Below the pieces are notes generated by a model that did not search any database, was not told the DNA's origin, and saw only the letters and a list, made by a program, of their open reading frames with translations. From contig QANY01002498.1 of NCBI GenBank assembly GCA_003255025.1, positions 62,001-126,000 on the forward strand: a DNA stretch of 64,000 bases, written 5' to 3'. Positions 11,301 through 23,639 of this stretch are shown here, in pieces. Position numbers and translations under genes: made by a program. Numbering within the stretch: the stretch's first letter is position 1; each line of letters starts with the position of its first letter. The DNA is from Datisca glomerata. Lineage: Eukaryota > Streptophyta > Magnoliopsida > Cucurbitales > Datiscaceae.

Positions 11301-13040
11301 AGCTTCTTCATTAAAGGTATTGACCTATTGTCTTGTTAGAATTAACAATTTTTTCTTTATGACCATTGGTAAATTCGTCACCTTTAAGCGCTCTGGAATA
11401 GAGTCCTAATGCTATTACTAACACGAGACTTATGATGTCATACTTAAGTGATTAGATCACTCCCACCACTCATATTTTGTTTCACCTGTGATGTACTAGA
11501 TTCTTTGGGAGTGAGTGTTTTGTCCACACAACGTGTCAAGTCAAGATTCAAGTACCTAAGATTAACAAAGAACAATTTCCTTCTGATCAGAGTAATTATT
11601 ACCAATAAACATTAGAACACGAGATGCATCAGAAGTCGTAGTAAATAGTAAATTCACATATTCTTGTAGCTAGAGGTTGCACAATTCATGAATTTACTTT
11701 AAGTTTTTAATAAAGCTAACAAATATGAAGCATCAAAAATAATATTATTCCATATACGTGGGCCTAGGAAAATCCGTTTTTAATGCCCAATCTACTACCT
11801 TATCACAAATAAATAACAAAAAATAACAATTTCCCATAGGCAAATTTATTTCTCTCATAAATTAATTGAAATATGAGAGATGCCATAGAAAATTTTACCG
11901 TAATTTTTCATGTGCTTACTAGTACTATGCCTTAGATAGTGTGCCTACTTCTAAGTCATATAAGAATCACTTCATATAATGACACCAAATATCTTATTTA
12001 TCTTGTGAAGGATATAATGGAATACAATGACACTTTAAGTAATACAGGTAATAATATCACGTATGGACGCTATATTTCAGATTACAACACCGTGCACAAT
12101 GTAAGTCACAGTAATCCCAATAATCGTATGCACAAGCCATGAAAATCAATCACTGTACGTATGCAAAAAGCCTCAGTCGAACAGAGAGAGAAACATTGAA
12201 TGAAAAACTATTTTCTAGTAGCAGATAATGCATACAACCTTCTTTCTTAAAGAAACATGATTTAGAACATAGGAAATTACTTCAGGAAAACTTACTCCGT
12301 GACGATTAATATGCCCAATATGTAATCCAAGTGAAGATGGTGTAAGCAAAGGCATATTACAAATTAACGCCCATGGATGCTAAATTCAAATCAATAACGT
12401 CATTGGCTATACACATTATGCATATCAGATCTAAAGAACAAAAATCCATTCTTTATAGGCAAGAAACAATCACCATATAGTTCACATGAAATTACAGAAC
12501 TATTATGACAACAAAGATCTCATACCACAAACAGTAATGAATTCTTCTCAAATTAAACAATAACATCAAAATTTTATTCTGAAACAATATAGTATAAAGG
12601 TGGACTCTTTAACAGAGAAGATTTTATGGCCTGTGTCTAACTTAATGGTCTATACTTGATGAAAAACATATGCATGTATTGATAGACTAGGGACCCTCAT
12701 ATTAGTATTTGGTTTTCCTCCCATCAAGGAAATTAAGATTATCTCAATTACTTGGTCTATATCCTAGTGTGATCGTAAATTTAAACAAAATAAAATCACT
12801 AATACAATTTTGGCTTATCATCACAGCTAGTCTTTTATTTTAATGATAGTTTTGAAAATCTTGTCAAAGAAAAAAAAGCACCATTGGGGAAACTTTGGGT
12901 CATTTGAGATATCAAACAGTTTTTAAATTAACTGTCATAAATGTTCTACCTACTATGTAATTTTTTTAAACTGTCACAAAAAGTTTTGCTATCACAGATA
13001 ATTACAGTATTTTATAAGCTGCATTATTACCCAAAGTTCT
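11301..13040. other. No gene recognised
   Basis: Mixed AT-rich sequence with no coding stretch I can assign. 11301-11440 may be the decayed N-terminal side of the copia gag relic, but the match is too weak to claim. 11939-12142 is a chance ORF. Confidence 0.45.
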
Positions 13041-13042
13041 CT

Positions 13043-13260
13043 CTATTTACAAACAGGCTAAAATGCAAATCACACCTTGTACTTTTAAGTTTATGCAAGA
13101 TACGTTCCTATCTCTATTTATAAACATGCTAAAATGCAAATCACGCGTTGTACTTTTAAGTTAATGCAAGATACATTCTTATACTTTATAAATGACCAAT
13201 TTATTCCCTGTAATTTCAAAATTCCCAATTTAATCCTTTCTCTAACAAAAATCATTTCAG
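13043..13260. repeat. Two-copy 71-bp tandem repeat, MITE-like terminal sequence
   Basis: CTATTTACAAACAGGCTAAA at 13043 is followed by a diverged second copy at 13114 (key shared text AAATGCAAATCAC, GTACTTTTAAGTT, ATGCAAGATAC). The run continues into ACCAATTTATTCCCTGTAAT, wording common at ends of Mutator-type MITEs in plants. No matching opposite end was found, so the element class is only a suggestion. Confidence 0.45.
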
Positions 13261-13289
13261 AATAAACATAATGGAATGGGCACGTGAAC

Positions 13290-14812
13290 TGTTATCTATA
13301 CCACCAGATTGGCAACGTTCCCGCCATCGGATGCCTTTCACTTCAATTTCTTCCTAAGCAGTAATTTTTCTTCCTCTTCTTTATAAGATGCAACTTTCGT
13401 TATACCCTAAAACCCTAAGAACAAGACTTCCATTGTAGGTAGGTATAATTTGCTTGATTCTTTGATTCTCACGATTTCGGTTGTATATAAGGTATGATTT
13501 TTAGCTCTTCCATTACTTTGGAAACTTTCAGTTTTCCTTCAACATCTCCACTGATTTTGGATATAACAAATCATAGAATCCCAAAATAGTAACTCTTGGC
13601 GATGAAGCGAGTTTGAATAGGATTGGGTTCGTCAACTAGTTAAAAAACCAAAGAATACTACTATGCCGACTTCAAATCACTGGAATCCAACTTAACCCAA
13701 GAATTGGCGGAGATGTTTCAGTTCCCAAAGTTTTTAATGGGCTATCACTGCAGAGATGGGCTGCGCGACCGGGAACCGAGAGAGAGCGGATGGAATAGGT
13801 GCACGTGACCACTTGATGAAATGTGGAGGGAAGTAGGGTAAATGGTCGATACTACTAGAAGGATTCCCTTTTTGGCTGATAGGTACTGTAACTTTTATTC
13901 CTGTAATCGGCCGATAGATGAGCAAGTCCATCATGTTTAATGAACTTTACTTATCAAATTAGATAACCAAAACCCGATTAGCAAAAGAAGTCAATTGTCG
14001 ACACCTATGCTAGCCCTTGCTTTGACCTTTCCGATTTGACTGTTGAACAAGAGCAATATGGACTGTCAAAGCGATGGAGCTACCTACCTCGTGTGGCTGG
14101 CTGATTTTGATGTTGTTGAGATAAAAGAGATAGATTTTGTTGCCCTAATTAGACTAGAACATCTAAACTTGAAACTCTCTCCCTGTCTCTCCCCCTACCC
14201 TAGGTCGCACGAAGTCAAGCTCACCACCACAAAAGTTGAATCTTTGTTCTTTTTCAAAATCTCCATTTTATTCAAGGTAAACTTTTGATTCTAAATCTAA
14301 GTTTGTAATAGTTAGGGTTTCTCTTTACTTTTGATTCTGAAATTTTTTCAAGAAAATGTTCCTAAGGTTATGAAAATTGTGAGCATGAGGCTTGAGACTA
14401 GAGAAGGAGAAACTTTCTTTTAGGTAAACTCGTTGCATTGTGCTTTTTATTTCTTTTATCCTTATGGAATCCATTTTCTGTGCTTTTGAAAAACATGTGA
14501 ATGAAACGTTAGATTTGCGCATAAGTCATCGTATTTATGTTGCATTTGGTTAGAATTAGGCGTCAATAATGGAATCCTGCATTTTGGAGATCTATAAATG
14601 ATTTTTGTGCTATGTATGCTCTCAAATTCATTATAAGGTAGCTAAGAAACGAATTTAAGAGAAGTTCTCTACTCATCTGTGTTATGTGGCCTGTACATAA
14701 ATAAGATTTTCCCAAATTTGTTTAGCACTATTATAGATCAAATCTAGTAATTTTATGAGTTTACAGATCATGATTCATCTAAAAGAAAGATAGATTATTG
14801 AGAGGAAAGCCA
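13290..14812. other. Gene-flank-like sequence without a recognisable gene
   Basis: Near 13405-13425 the text AAAACCCTAAG is a telo-box-like motif found in many plant 5' leaders, and nearby GT/AG dinucleotides suggest the start of a plant gene. I find no reading frame that supports a family. The open stretch 14043-14288 (plus) is not recognised. It may be part of a gene captured by, or adjacent to, the transposons that follow. Confidence 0.3.
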
Positions 14813-14817
14813 TATAC

Positions 14818-15006
14818 TATAGGAAATCCTTCCTTAATTAGTTTTTACTAGATTAGGAAATAATTAATTATTGTGTAATTTAAATTAATATTTTAGGAGA
14901 TTTAATTTATGTAAATTATTTTTTCCTTTCTTAGTTTGTATCCAGGTTCTATGCATTATTCTCATTGTAAGCTGGATGAAATGAATGAAAATATTATTCT
15001 TCAACA
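14818..15006 (+). repeat. 5' LTR of the copia element
   Basis: Starts TATAGGAAATCCTTCC (the canonical TG has become TA) and ends ATTATTCTTCAACA. It aligns along its whole length with 20139-20339 with small deletions. It is followed directly by the primer-binding site. Confidence 0.9.
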
Positions 15007-15018
15007 TAGTATCAGAGC
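15007..15018 (+). promoter_or_regulatory. Primer-binding site for initiator tRNA-Met
   Basis: TAGTATCAGAGC differs by one base from TGGTATCAGAGC, the usual plant copia primer-binding site complementary to the 3' end of initiator tRNA-Met. It abuts the 5' LTR. Confidence 0.88.
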
Positions 15019-16714
15019 CAACCTGCATCGATGGTTTACTATTAGAATTTCTCTCTCTTTCGATGAAGCCTTGTCGAAGTTCCTCTCCACAACTTCTAGC
15101 TTGCTTCATCAAAACCGTCAGCATCTTTACCAGTGTCTCAGGTTTTCCCCAATATATCTTAGAGTTTTTTGTCAGCGAAACCCACTCACCATTTCTGGTC
15201 TCTCTTTGGTCGGCCTCTATTACCCTGAAGCTTTTAAAACTCGAAGCTTCTGAAACGTAAAGGCTAAATCTTCTCTTCTTTCGTGTCTCTTCTCTTGTCT
15301 CTTTCTCACCTCTCTCTTTCTGGCATGTTCTCTTCTCTCTTTGTCACTTTCTCACTCTCTGGCTCAATCTTTCTAAACTCATTAATTATTACCCTCTCAC
15401 GCGCTCTATTCCTGTCAAACGATATGTGATTTTGAAGATATTTTTGTTAAGTTATCGCCATGGCTAGGCTAAGTTATCACAAGAGCTTCATGAATAACCA
15501 TAAGGGATTTTTGTGCAAAAAGGAAAATAAGGGGGTTTTGAGATTCCTCCCTCTTCATCGAGACCATAGTAGTCAATTCTATTTTAGTAGTCATTTCAAT
15601 TTTTTCAAAGAAAATTCTGGATATTTCGGTGTTTCAGTATTCTGTTTCAGAAAATTCTGGACATATAAATTAATATTAGAAAATTTATTGTACATAATAT
15701 AAGTAATAAAATTTGAATAATGATTTATTAACATATAATAAAATAATTTAATGACTTATTAACTAATTAACACATAATTCTAAGTTAAAAATTATATATT
15801 AATTTTTAGTTACTAAACTTTTATTAACGAAGAAGAATAAAAAAAATTAACTTTTCTAATTAACATCAATGTCAAGACAAAATTCTCATTAAAAGCATCT
15901 TATAAATAATTTTTAGTTACTAAAATTTATCTATAAACAAATAATGAAGTTGTTTTTTCTATAATAAATTTTATTCTAAAATAAATTGTACTAAAAACTC
16001 ATTTATCTCAACAAAAAAGTAGAAAAGTGGTTTTTAAAGACATAAAAATAAAAAAACAGATACTGCACAACTTGGGTTTTGAACCTAGGATGTTTGAGGG
16101 CTAAGCGTGCGCTGATTTATACATGACAAAAATAATTCTGAAAAATTTATAACCCCAATCCCGTTCCTTTCCCTGTCAGAACCAGAATATTTCATCCGTT
16201 TCAATCAAAACAAAACGGAGTTGATTACTATGATCGAGACAATACATAACACATAAATGCGAATGATGGGAAATCAAAGTTCCTAAATTATATCCACAAA
16301 GTTCCTCTTTGGGTTTCCTTGCCGATGAATTGCATCTCTCTCTCAGGTAGACAGACCAAGTTTTTATTCTCTGCTTCTCAGTATATTTTTGATGTTGTGG
16401 TATTCGGGTTTCTTTGTGGATGAACAATCTGGCTCTTGATGACTCTTTGGTATTTGGGATTTTTCATTATTTTTTCACCGCTTGTGTGGTATTGATAGAG
16501 AAATAAAAACCTCATTAGCTCGGGTTGATTTGTGTTCCTTGTTATTGGCCTATGGTGAAATAAGACTATTAGTTTTTTTTTGTTGGATTTAATTTTTTCA
16601 GTTGGCTGATTCTTTGTTGTGCTGTAGTAGTTTTTTCGGTTGTACAAGTATTATTTGAGTGAGTATTCTTTCTTTGACAATCTGATCTGCTGAAGTGATC
16701 TTTATGGTAAGAAT
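15019..16714 (+). other. Retrotransposon leader; gag capsid region absent or replaced
   Basis: In a copia element this interval should encode gag (UBN2 domain and zinc knuckle). I find no gag motif in any frame. 15270-15370 is pyrimidine-rich (CTCTCTTTCTGG-like), typical of a leader. 15690-16030 is very AT-rich. 16150-16700 is ordinary non-coding DNA. The gag gene was deleted, decayed beyond recognition, or replaced by unrelated sequence. Open stretches such as 15460-15702 have no family resemblance. Confidence 0.5.
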
Positions 16715-16960
16715 TTGAGTGCCATGGAACACGTATTTGAAGTAAATCTTTCATCTACTTCAAGGGGAGCTCCTTTCACTAAGGAACAAGTAGAACTCTT
16801 GTACAAAATAATGGGAAAAAAATTAGAGCCATCTACATCATGCTCATTCGCACTATCACAATACCCTAGTTTAGCCCTTAATACTTTAAAACTTCCTTTG
16901 ACCCTTGGATAATTGATTCAGGGGCACTTGACCATTTGACTCATTACTCTAGTGTTTTTA
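16715..16960 (+). pseudogene. copia gag-protease junction with DSGA active site
   Basis: The translation passes PFTKEQVELLYKIM, a linker typical of copia polyproteins between the zinc knuckle and the protease, then CSFALSQ. After a frameshift near 16906 comes WIIDSGALDHLTHYS, with the aspartic protease active-site D-S-G-A at 16916-16927. The protease normally matures the Gag-Pol polyprotein inside the virus-like particle. Here the frame is broken before the active site and closes again near 16980. Confidence 0.8.
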
Positions 16961-17189
16961 CACTTTTTTCATTGTTTTAATTAGAAAGTTAAAGTTGTTG
17001 ATGCTCTTTTACTCCTATTAGTGTTACATGACAAATTTATGTTACTCCATCCATAATCCTTGATCATGCTCTTCATGTACTGAAAAATAGCTTGTAATCT
17101 CTTTCCCATTAGTAAAATCACTAAATCTCTTTGTTGCTCAGTAACTTTTTCTCTAATTGTTGTGTTTTTCAGGACCTTATGACCAGAAA

Positions 17190-18060
17190 GACGATTGGAC
17201 TAGGTATAGAGAGAAATTGACTCTACTATCTTGATGCTGATGGCATATGTGGTCAAGCCCATTTTAGTAAAAAGTGGAGAATGAAAGAAAAAGGAAGTAT
17301 GGTTGTACCATCTTAGCATGGCCATCCTAATTATCTATCTTTGAAAACTTTATATCCAAAACTTTATTCTGGTCTAGAACTCTCTCATTTAAAATATGAA
17401 TTTTCAAAACTTGCTAAAAGTCATAGGACATATTTTCCTTCAAATAATAAAAAGGTCTTTAATTCTTTTTTCATTGATTCATAGTAATGTTTGTGGTCCG
17501 TTTAGAATTTCATCTCACAGGGGTAAACGGTTTGTCACATTTATTAAGGACTTCAATCGTGCTACATTGGTTTATCTCCTTAAAGATAAATATGATGTAG
17601 AAAATGCTTTTAAAGATTTGCACACTATGATTCAAACTCAATTTCAAGAAAAACTTCAAGTTTTTCGATCAGATAATCGTGGAGAGATTTTAAATCAAAC
17701 TCTTGGGACTTAGTGTCTTGACAATGGAATTGTTCATCGAGCATCTTATCTTGACACTCCTCAAAATAGAGTAACTGAGAGGAAAAACTGGCATATACTC
17801 GAGGTAGCTAGAGCAATAATATTTTCAAAAAATATTCCTAAGACTTTCTAGGGTGAAGCTACTCTTATTCCTGTTCATCTTATCAATAGATTTCCTAGTA
17901 AAATTATGTCATTGGCCATACCAATCGATACTTAAGAAAATATTTTTCAGACTATATTCTCTTTGGGTCTCTTCCCCTCAAAGTGTTTGGTTGTGTTATT
18001 TTGGCACACGTTTAGGAGAGGTCTAAATTTGATCCTAGGGCTCTCAAATGCATCTTCTTA
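17190..18060 (+). pseudogene. copia GAG-pre-integrase and integrase remnant
   Basis: From about 17215 the GAG-pre-integrase region is visible (LYYLDADG, then LSHLKYEF and KLAKSH). The integrase core follows, best seen in 17396-17713 (GPFRISSHRGKRFVTFIKDF, YLLKDKYDVE, QVFRSDNRGE). Beyond a stop it continues as GIVHRASYLDTPQN and ERKNWHILEVARA. Integrase would insert the cDNA into the host genome. At least four in-frame stops or shifts break it. Confidence 0.82.
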
Positions 18061-18559
18061 GGATACATTAACACAATAAAGGATATAAGTGTTATCACCC
18101 TCCATCTCGCAGAAGATTCATTACTTTGAATGTTATTTTTTTAAGATCAATCATATTTTCCCCTCCTAATCTTTAGAGGGAGAGAAAAGAACAGAAAGAT
18201 CAACCTTGGTTCGTTGCATTTCCAGTCATACAGGATATTCCTATTTCTATTTTAGACGAGGTAAATCCTGGTGGTATTTTAGAATAAAACGGTACTACTA
18301 ATACAAATGGTTCTCAAATAGAGGTACACCTTCTGTTAGAAAAGAATGATGATTTACTAACATACTCTAGAAGAAAGAAAGATAGACTAGAGAACCATAG
18401 CTCTTTATCTTAAGGCTAATAATCTCACCTTGATTCAGGTACTCAAAAGATCTACTAGTCTTCTCTTCAAGTTGATACAAATCTTGATGTCCCTATTGCC
18501 CTCCGAAAAGGTATTGGGGCATGCATTAAACATCTGATTTCAAATTTTATGTCTCTTCA

Positions 18560-19510
18560 TAGAATAGTGAAGATTATAGCTATTTTATTTCACAATTTTC
18601 TAATGAAAAGATTTCTAAGGATGTAAATAAGGCTCTTAAATATCCTAAGTGGAAGACAACTATTTTTAAGGAGATGAGAGCTTTGCATAAGAATATTGAT
18701 ACTTGAAAAATGGTTATTCTACCCAAAGACCAAAAAATAGTGGGATGTAAGTGGGTATTCACAATTAAATATAAAGAAGATGATTCAATTGAAAGATTCA
18801 AAGCTAGATTGGTTGTTAAAAGATACACTCAGACTTATGGGCTGGACTATCAAGAGACATTTGCACTAGTAGCTAAAATATACACCATAAAAATTCTCTT
18901 AACTTTGGTAGCCAACCTTGATTGGCCTATACTACAATTTGATGTGAAAAATGACTTCTTACATGATAACTTAGAAGAAGTGTATATGAATATGCCTCCA
19001 GGTTTTGAGAATATTTCTAGTTAAGGAAAGGTCTGCAAGTTGAAAAAGTATCTCTGGGTTGAAACAGTCTCCTAGAGTATGGTTTGAGTGGTTCACCAAA
19101 CCTCTCCTTAAATTCGGCTTATCTCAAAATCAATGAGATCATACACTTTTCATCAATCACTCTTTTAATGGAAAATTAATTGTTCTTATTGTCTATGTAG
19201 ATAACATTATCGTTACAGGGAATAATTTGGAGAAAATGCAATTAACATACTTTTTAGCAAAAGAATTTGAAATTAAGGACTTGGATCTTATAGGTATTTC
19301 CTTGGCATTGAAGTTACAAGATCTGAGAAAAGAATTTTTATATTCCAAAGGAAGTATACTCTGGATTTACTGTGTAAAAGATGAATGATAGGGTATAAAC
19401 CTATTGATACTCCAATTGAACCAAATCATCAACTTGGCTAAGAGGGGGTTCCAACTGATAAAGGAAGATACAAAAAATTGTTGGAAGACTTATCTACTTA
19501 TCCCATACAA
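18560..19510 (+). pseudogene. copia reverse transcriptase remnant (RVT_2), YVDD changed to YVDN
   Basis: The clearest segment is 18710-19024 ([54 protein letters not shown]). After a stop it continues with KVCKLKKY and the catalytic box VYVDNIIVTGNN. The second aspartate of the copia Y-V-D-D box (19194-19205) is N here, which should abolish catalysis apart from the other lesions. The enzyme would copy element RNA into DNA. Confidence 0.85.
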
Positions 19511-19669
19511 GGCATGATATTGCCTATGCAGTGTGAATAGTATGCTAATATATACATGCACCTCTTTAGTGCCATATGGATGCAATGCACATGATTCTAA
19601 AGGTTCGTAAAGCCAACTCCTAAATCTAGACTATTATTCTCCAAGAATAGTCATCTAAAGGTAGAAGCC

Positions 19670-20110
19670 TACACGGATGCAGATTGGGTAAGGTTACAAA
19701 TATATGGTTAACAACTGACTATTTCCCATTAGTGGGAGGTAACCTGGTCATATGTAGAAGCAAAAAACTAGTTGTTGCTAGGTCTCGTGCCGACGCTGAG
19801 TTTAGGGCTATGGCTCTTGGCATATGTGAACTTTTGTGGCTAAAAACCATCTTAAAAGAGTTAAAGGTGGGAAAAGAAGGATCCATGATGTTGTATTGTG
19901 ACAAAAAATTGCAATTAGCATTGCACACAATCCTGTTCAGTATGATAGAACAAAACATGTTTAAGTGGGCATACATCTCATCAAAGAAAAGAATGGCAGT
20001 GGACAGATTTGTACTCTTTTTATCTCAACAAGTCATCAACTTACAGATATCTTTACAAAATGAGTTTCAAGTTCTTCTTTTAAAAGGATGTAAGCAAGTT
20101 GGGTATTAAA
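19670..20110 (+). pseudogene. copia RNase H domain remnant
   Basis: The reading from 19684 contains GNLVICRSKKLVVARSRADA, FRAMALGICELLWLK and MLYCDKK, the C-terminal RNase H region of copia polyproteins (normally W.SKKQ..V.RSS.EAEYRA). It ends 30 bp before the purine tract and 3' LTR. Substitutions at conserved positions suggest long decay. Confidence 0.82.
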
Positions 20111-20138
20111 AATATCTTTGAACCAGTTTGAGAGGGAG

Positions 20139-20339
20139 TGTAGGAAATCCTTCCTTAATGAGTGTTTTATTAGATTAGGAAATATGTAATTATAGTGTTG
20201 TATTAGGGAGTATTTTAGGAGTTAATTAGGAGATTTAATTTATGTAAATTATTGTTTCCTTTCTTAGTTTGTATCTAGGTACTATATATTCTTCTCGTTG
20301 TAAGCTTGATGAAATGAATGAAAATATTATTCTTCAACA
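20139..20339 (+). repeat. 3' LTR of the copia element
   Basis: Begins TGTAGGAAATCCTTCC directly after the purine tract AGAGGGAG (20131-20138) and ends TTCTTCAACA, followed by the duplicated target TATAC. It is slightly longer than the 5' LTR. Confidence 0.92.
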
Positions 20340-20344
20340 TATAC

Positions 20345-21745
20345 ATGTTGTGCCCATGTGGACAGGAATTGTGTTTTAAAATAACACATGTTGTAGCTTT
20401 TTATGTTGACTTCTTGTTTTAGATCCGTGAATTCCATGTGTTTATGATGGAGGTTTCATGTTTTTCATATCATTTCCTTTGGTCCTTAATGTCCCCATTC
20501 AGGTTTTATATTATTTCCTACTTTGTGAGCTATGGAATATATTGCAAAGATTTTACATGTCTGGTTGTTTCAATAATGTAGGAAGGTGCTGGCTATAGAT
20601 AACCATATTTAGTTTTTTAACAACCATAATTGTTTTCTACTAATTTTTTCTTGAAATTCAGTTCCTAAGGGCAACTAGAGTAAGGCATTGGCTTAGTTTA
20701 CACTAATTACTTTACGCCAGAAAATTATGTTGTCAGCCGAATTTGTTATGCAATTGATTTCTAAAATGTATCATGTGAAAATAGTTGGACGACTGAGAAT
20801 TAGTCTGGGCAATGTCTATAGCCCCCATTAGTTGACTTACTAGTTAGTATTCTTTCCTCACTCATTTTCTCTAGCTAAGCAACATGCTTTAAACGTATAA
20901 TGACTGATAAGAAATTTAACTCTTCAGGAATTCGTTATCTTTTATGTTCTTGAAAGTATTCAGCTTTTAATAGGAAGATCTTTTCAATTTCGTCTTTCTC
21001 TCATTGTTGGCAGATATTTCATAGTCAAAGGGTTTTTCCTGATTTTGATCTGTTGAAATTTGATCAGATGCAGGCCCGCCTGGTTCATGAAAAGACACCC
21101 AATCACCAATCATCAAGGAAGAAAACTATTTGTGCCACTTGGCTACAATGATATGCTCAGAGCTACCATTGCTGCTAAAACCCCTTTTGGGGTTAAGGTT
21201 CAAGTATTTGTTATCCTTTTCTACTTACTTTCGTGTCACTCAATCCCTTTCTTAACAAAATTGAAGAGTATTGGATTTTTAGATTTGACTTTGCTTTTAT
21301 CATAATCATCTTGGATTATTAGTGGTATTGGTCTTTGGTCCTCATGGTTGCTCTTTTTCCCAATGCAAAGTTAGAAACATTAATGATGTCAATCAGGTAC
21401 AAGCTTCTTTATCTTCAGTTTCTTGGGCCAAAACCTTGAATCCAATTAGTTTTAAATTGGACTATTCATGTATAGGGACCTTTAATGTGTTAACTTAGAT
21501 TTGAAAATTCAATAAATTGGTCTATTCATGTATAAGGACCTTTCAGTATATTGAATTTAGTTTTATAGAAAGTTTCATACGCTAGTTTTTATCTTCATTG
21601 TCTGAAAATCCAGCATGTATTTATACATAGTTTTTAATGTGTTAATTTAGTTCAATGTGTTAACCTACAATGAGTTGAGGTTATTGAACATGGACGTTCA
21701 ACGTTTGACAAACTGGACTTTAGGCTTTATTTGATAATGTAGTGA
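20345..21745. other. Non-coding stretch with an exon-like segment
   Basis: Mostly AT-rich. Around 21015-21205 two overlapping frames look protein-like (VFPDFDLLKFDQMQARLVHE, then in another frame PLGYNDMLRATIAAKTPFG). The segment follows a TTGGCAG acceptor-like site, suggesting a broken exon with an internal frameshift. I do not recognise the protein. It could be a fragment captured by the CACTA element whose end lies at 22286. Confidence 0.35.
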
Positions 21746-22286
21746 ACTTTTGAGGTTATTTTGTAGTATTTTATGAAACATTTAGATGTTTTTAGCTTTT
21801 AAGAACAAATGATGATGATATGTGGATGATTAGATTTAGTGATGATACTTTTGAATATTTTTTACTTTCGTATTGTACTTTTGTGCAAGTGAAATAAAAT
21901 ACTAATGTTATTAAACGTTTAATTGATGTTGTTATATAATTTTTTAATGTATTAAATATGTATGTAAATCAGGTACATGTAAATTGACTAGAAAAAATAG
22001 TATTTATAAAATGTCACTAAAAGTATCGGAAACCCTGGTTAGTTCACAAAAGTTAAAAACACATGTTGAATACATTCAACAGGGGTCCAAAAATCCTATT
22101 AAACAACTATTTACAGGAGTCGAAAAATCCTATAAAGGCGAGAGACAACAAAGGTTCTTCACATGAGGGCCTTGCAAAAAATGTAGACTTTTAATATGAG
22201 GGGTTGTTACAAGCGTCGTGAGAACCCTGTGAATTACTTTTCACAGGGTTTTCTACCTCTTGTAAAATGTCATATTTCTTGTAGTG
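21746..22286 (+). mobile_element. Terminal ~540 bp of a CACTA element (other end not found)
   Basis: The right end reads CATATTTCTTGTAGTG at 22271-22286, a classic CACTA terminus in reverse, and the next bases ATT should be the target duplication. The preceding ~540 bp align in the same orientation with 55190-55762 and, in reverse complement, with 22977-23500 and 37949-38480, so all four are ends of one CACTA family. No left terminus with a matching ATT was seen upstream; it may be truncated or have diverged. Confidence 0.7.
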
Positions 22287-22976
22287 ATTCACATCACAAA
22301 CTCAGTCATAATTTGAGTATGCAATCAATTCTAGTGTCCCTTGAACAAGTGTGATTAGAAGTCCTTTAGATATTGTGCCTTTTAGGTACCTCAAAACATG
22401 TTTACAAGCTTAAGAGTGTATTGAGGTTGGTTTGGATACATAGTGACTAAGTTTGTTAACAAGGAAAGAAATATTTGGTCTAGCTATGGTGAGGTATTGA
22501 AGTGCTCCCATAATACTCCTCTACTCGGTTGCATCACTAAGAAATTTAACCATCTGTTGCACTGAGTTTAGTAGAGGAAGTTGCTGGTGTACTGTTAGGT
22601 TTAGCATTACTCATAGCATCCTTCTTAAGCAGGCCAATAGCATACTTGCTCTGTGTAAGGTAAAAGATCGTTAGTGTTCTTCATTGCTTCAATGCCTAAG
22701 AAATGATGAAGATGCCCCATATCTTTAAGAGAGAACTCAATATTCAATCTGTGCACATATTGACTAATAAGAGTACCATTGTTCCTTGTTATCAACATGT
22801 CATCAACTTATACTAGAAAATATTTGATGTGCTTAGATTTTTAAGGGTAAACAAAGACTATCAAACTTTGAGTTAATGAAACACCATTGTAGTAAAAAAC
22901 TCTTTAACCTGTCATACCAGGCCCTTGGAACCTGTTTTATGCCATACAAGGCTTTTCTCAACGTGCAAACATATCA
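22287..22976 (-). pseudogene. copia RT C-terminal half and start of RNase H
   Basis: On the minus strand from 22970: LRKALYG, a GLKQAPRAW-like run, KEFFTTM, SLFTLK, DDML-like text after a frameshift, then VNMCTD/RLNIEFSLKDMGH. Further on come GALQYLTIARPNISFLVNKL and HVLRYLKGTISKGL, stopping at YSNYD where a CACTA end (22286) breaks it. This is the palm and connection part of the copia RT. Frameshifts are frequent. Confidence 0.82.
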
Positions 22977-23639
22977 CTGCTACAAATATGAGATTCTATA
23001 AGATGTGAAAAATCATGTGAAAATTAATTCACAAGGTTTATGCGGCGTTGTGTTGGACGATTTTGTAAATAATTCATGTTTTTTATAGGGCGCTTTGCCC
23101 CTACAAAGAACGTTGTTGTTTTTCATTTTTTACAAGATTTTTCGATTCTTACAGAATGCTATTTAATAGGGTTTTTTTTATCCCTATTGAATTTATTCAA
23201 CATATAGTTTTTACCCTTATAAATTAATATTCATAGGTATTTGTATATCCTATAAAATAAGATACCATAAGTTTCATTGTTATAATCATTTATTCATATT
23301 ACACACTTTCAAAATGATAATTTTAAGTAGTATAACGAGCACCAACATAATAATTGACAACATTAACATATATCAATTCAACAAAGTTTTACATTATTCA
23401 TTTGATCAACTTACAAATAAATTTAATTTGAAAACTAACTAATTGATCTTAAAAGAAGCTTCATAAAAATAAAAATGAAAAGCCACAAAACTTATCCGTA
23501 ATTTTTAGATTCATCTAGTACTAATAGAGCTAATTGTGATGTTCTTTACTCTTCCACTTATATTCTCACCCCAAAACCAAGAACCTCGAATCCTTCGAGT
23601 AGCATTGCTTGTTCTCCCAGAATGGGCATTGGCCTTCAA

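Larger units (their letters stand above)
14813..20344 (+). mobile_element. Full-length, inactive Ty1/copia retrotransposon (TSD TATAC)
   Basis: Element proper is 14818-20339, flanked by the perfect 5-bp duplication TATAC at 14813-14817 and 20340-20344. It has short LTRs (about 189 and 201 bp), a tRNA-Met primer-binding site immediately after the 5' LTR, a purine tract AGAGGGAG just before the 3' LTR, and the copia domain order protease, integrase, RT, RNase H on the plus strand. Stops and frameshifts occur in every domain, so it cannot move by itself. The capsid part of gag is not recognisable; a 1.7-kb non-coding leader stands in its place. Confidence 0.93.

Noticed and set aside
14936..15260. 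Overlapping ORFs of 91-105 residues at the start of the copia element
   Set aside because: They overlap the LTR, primer-binding site and leader and show no gag motif.
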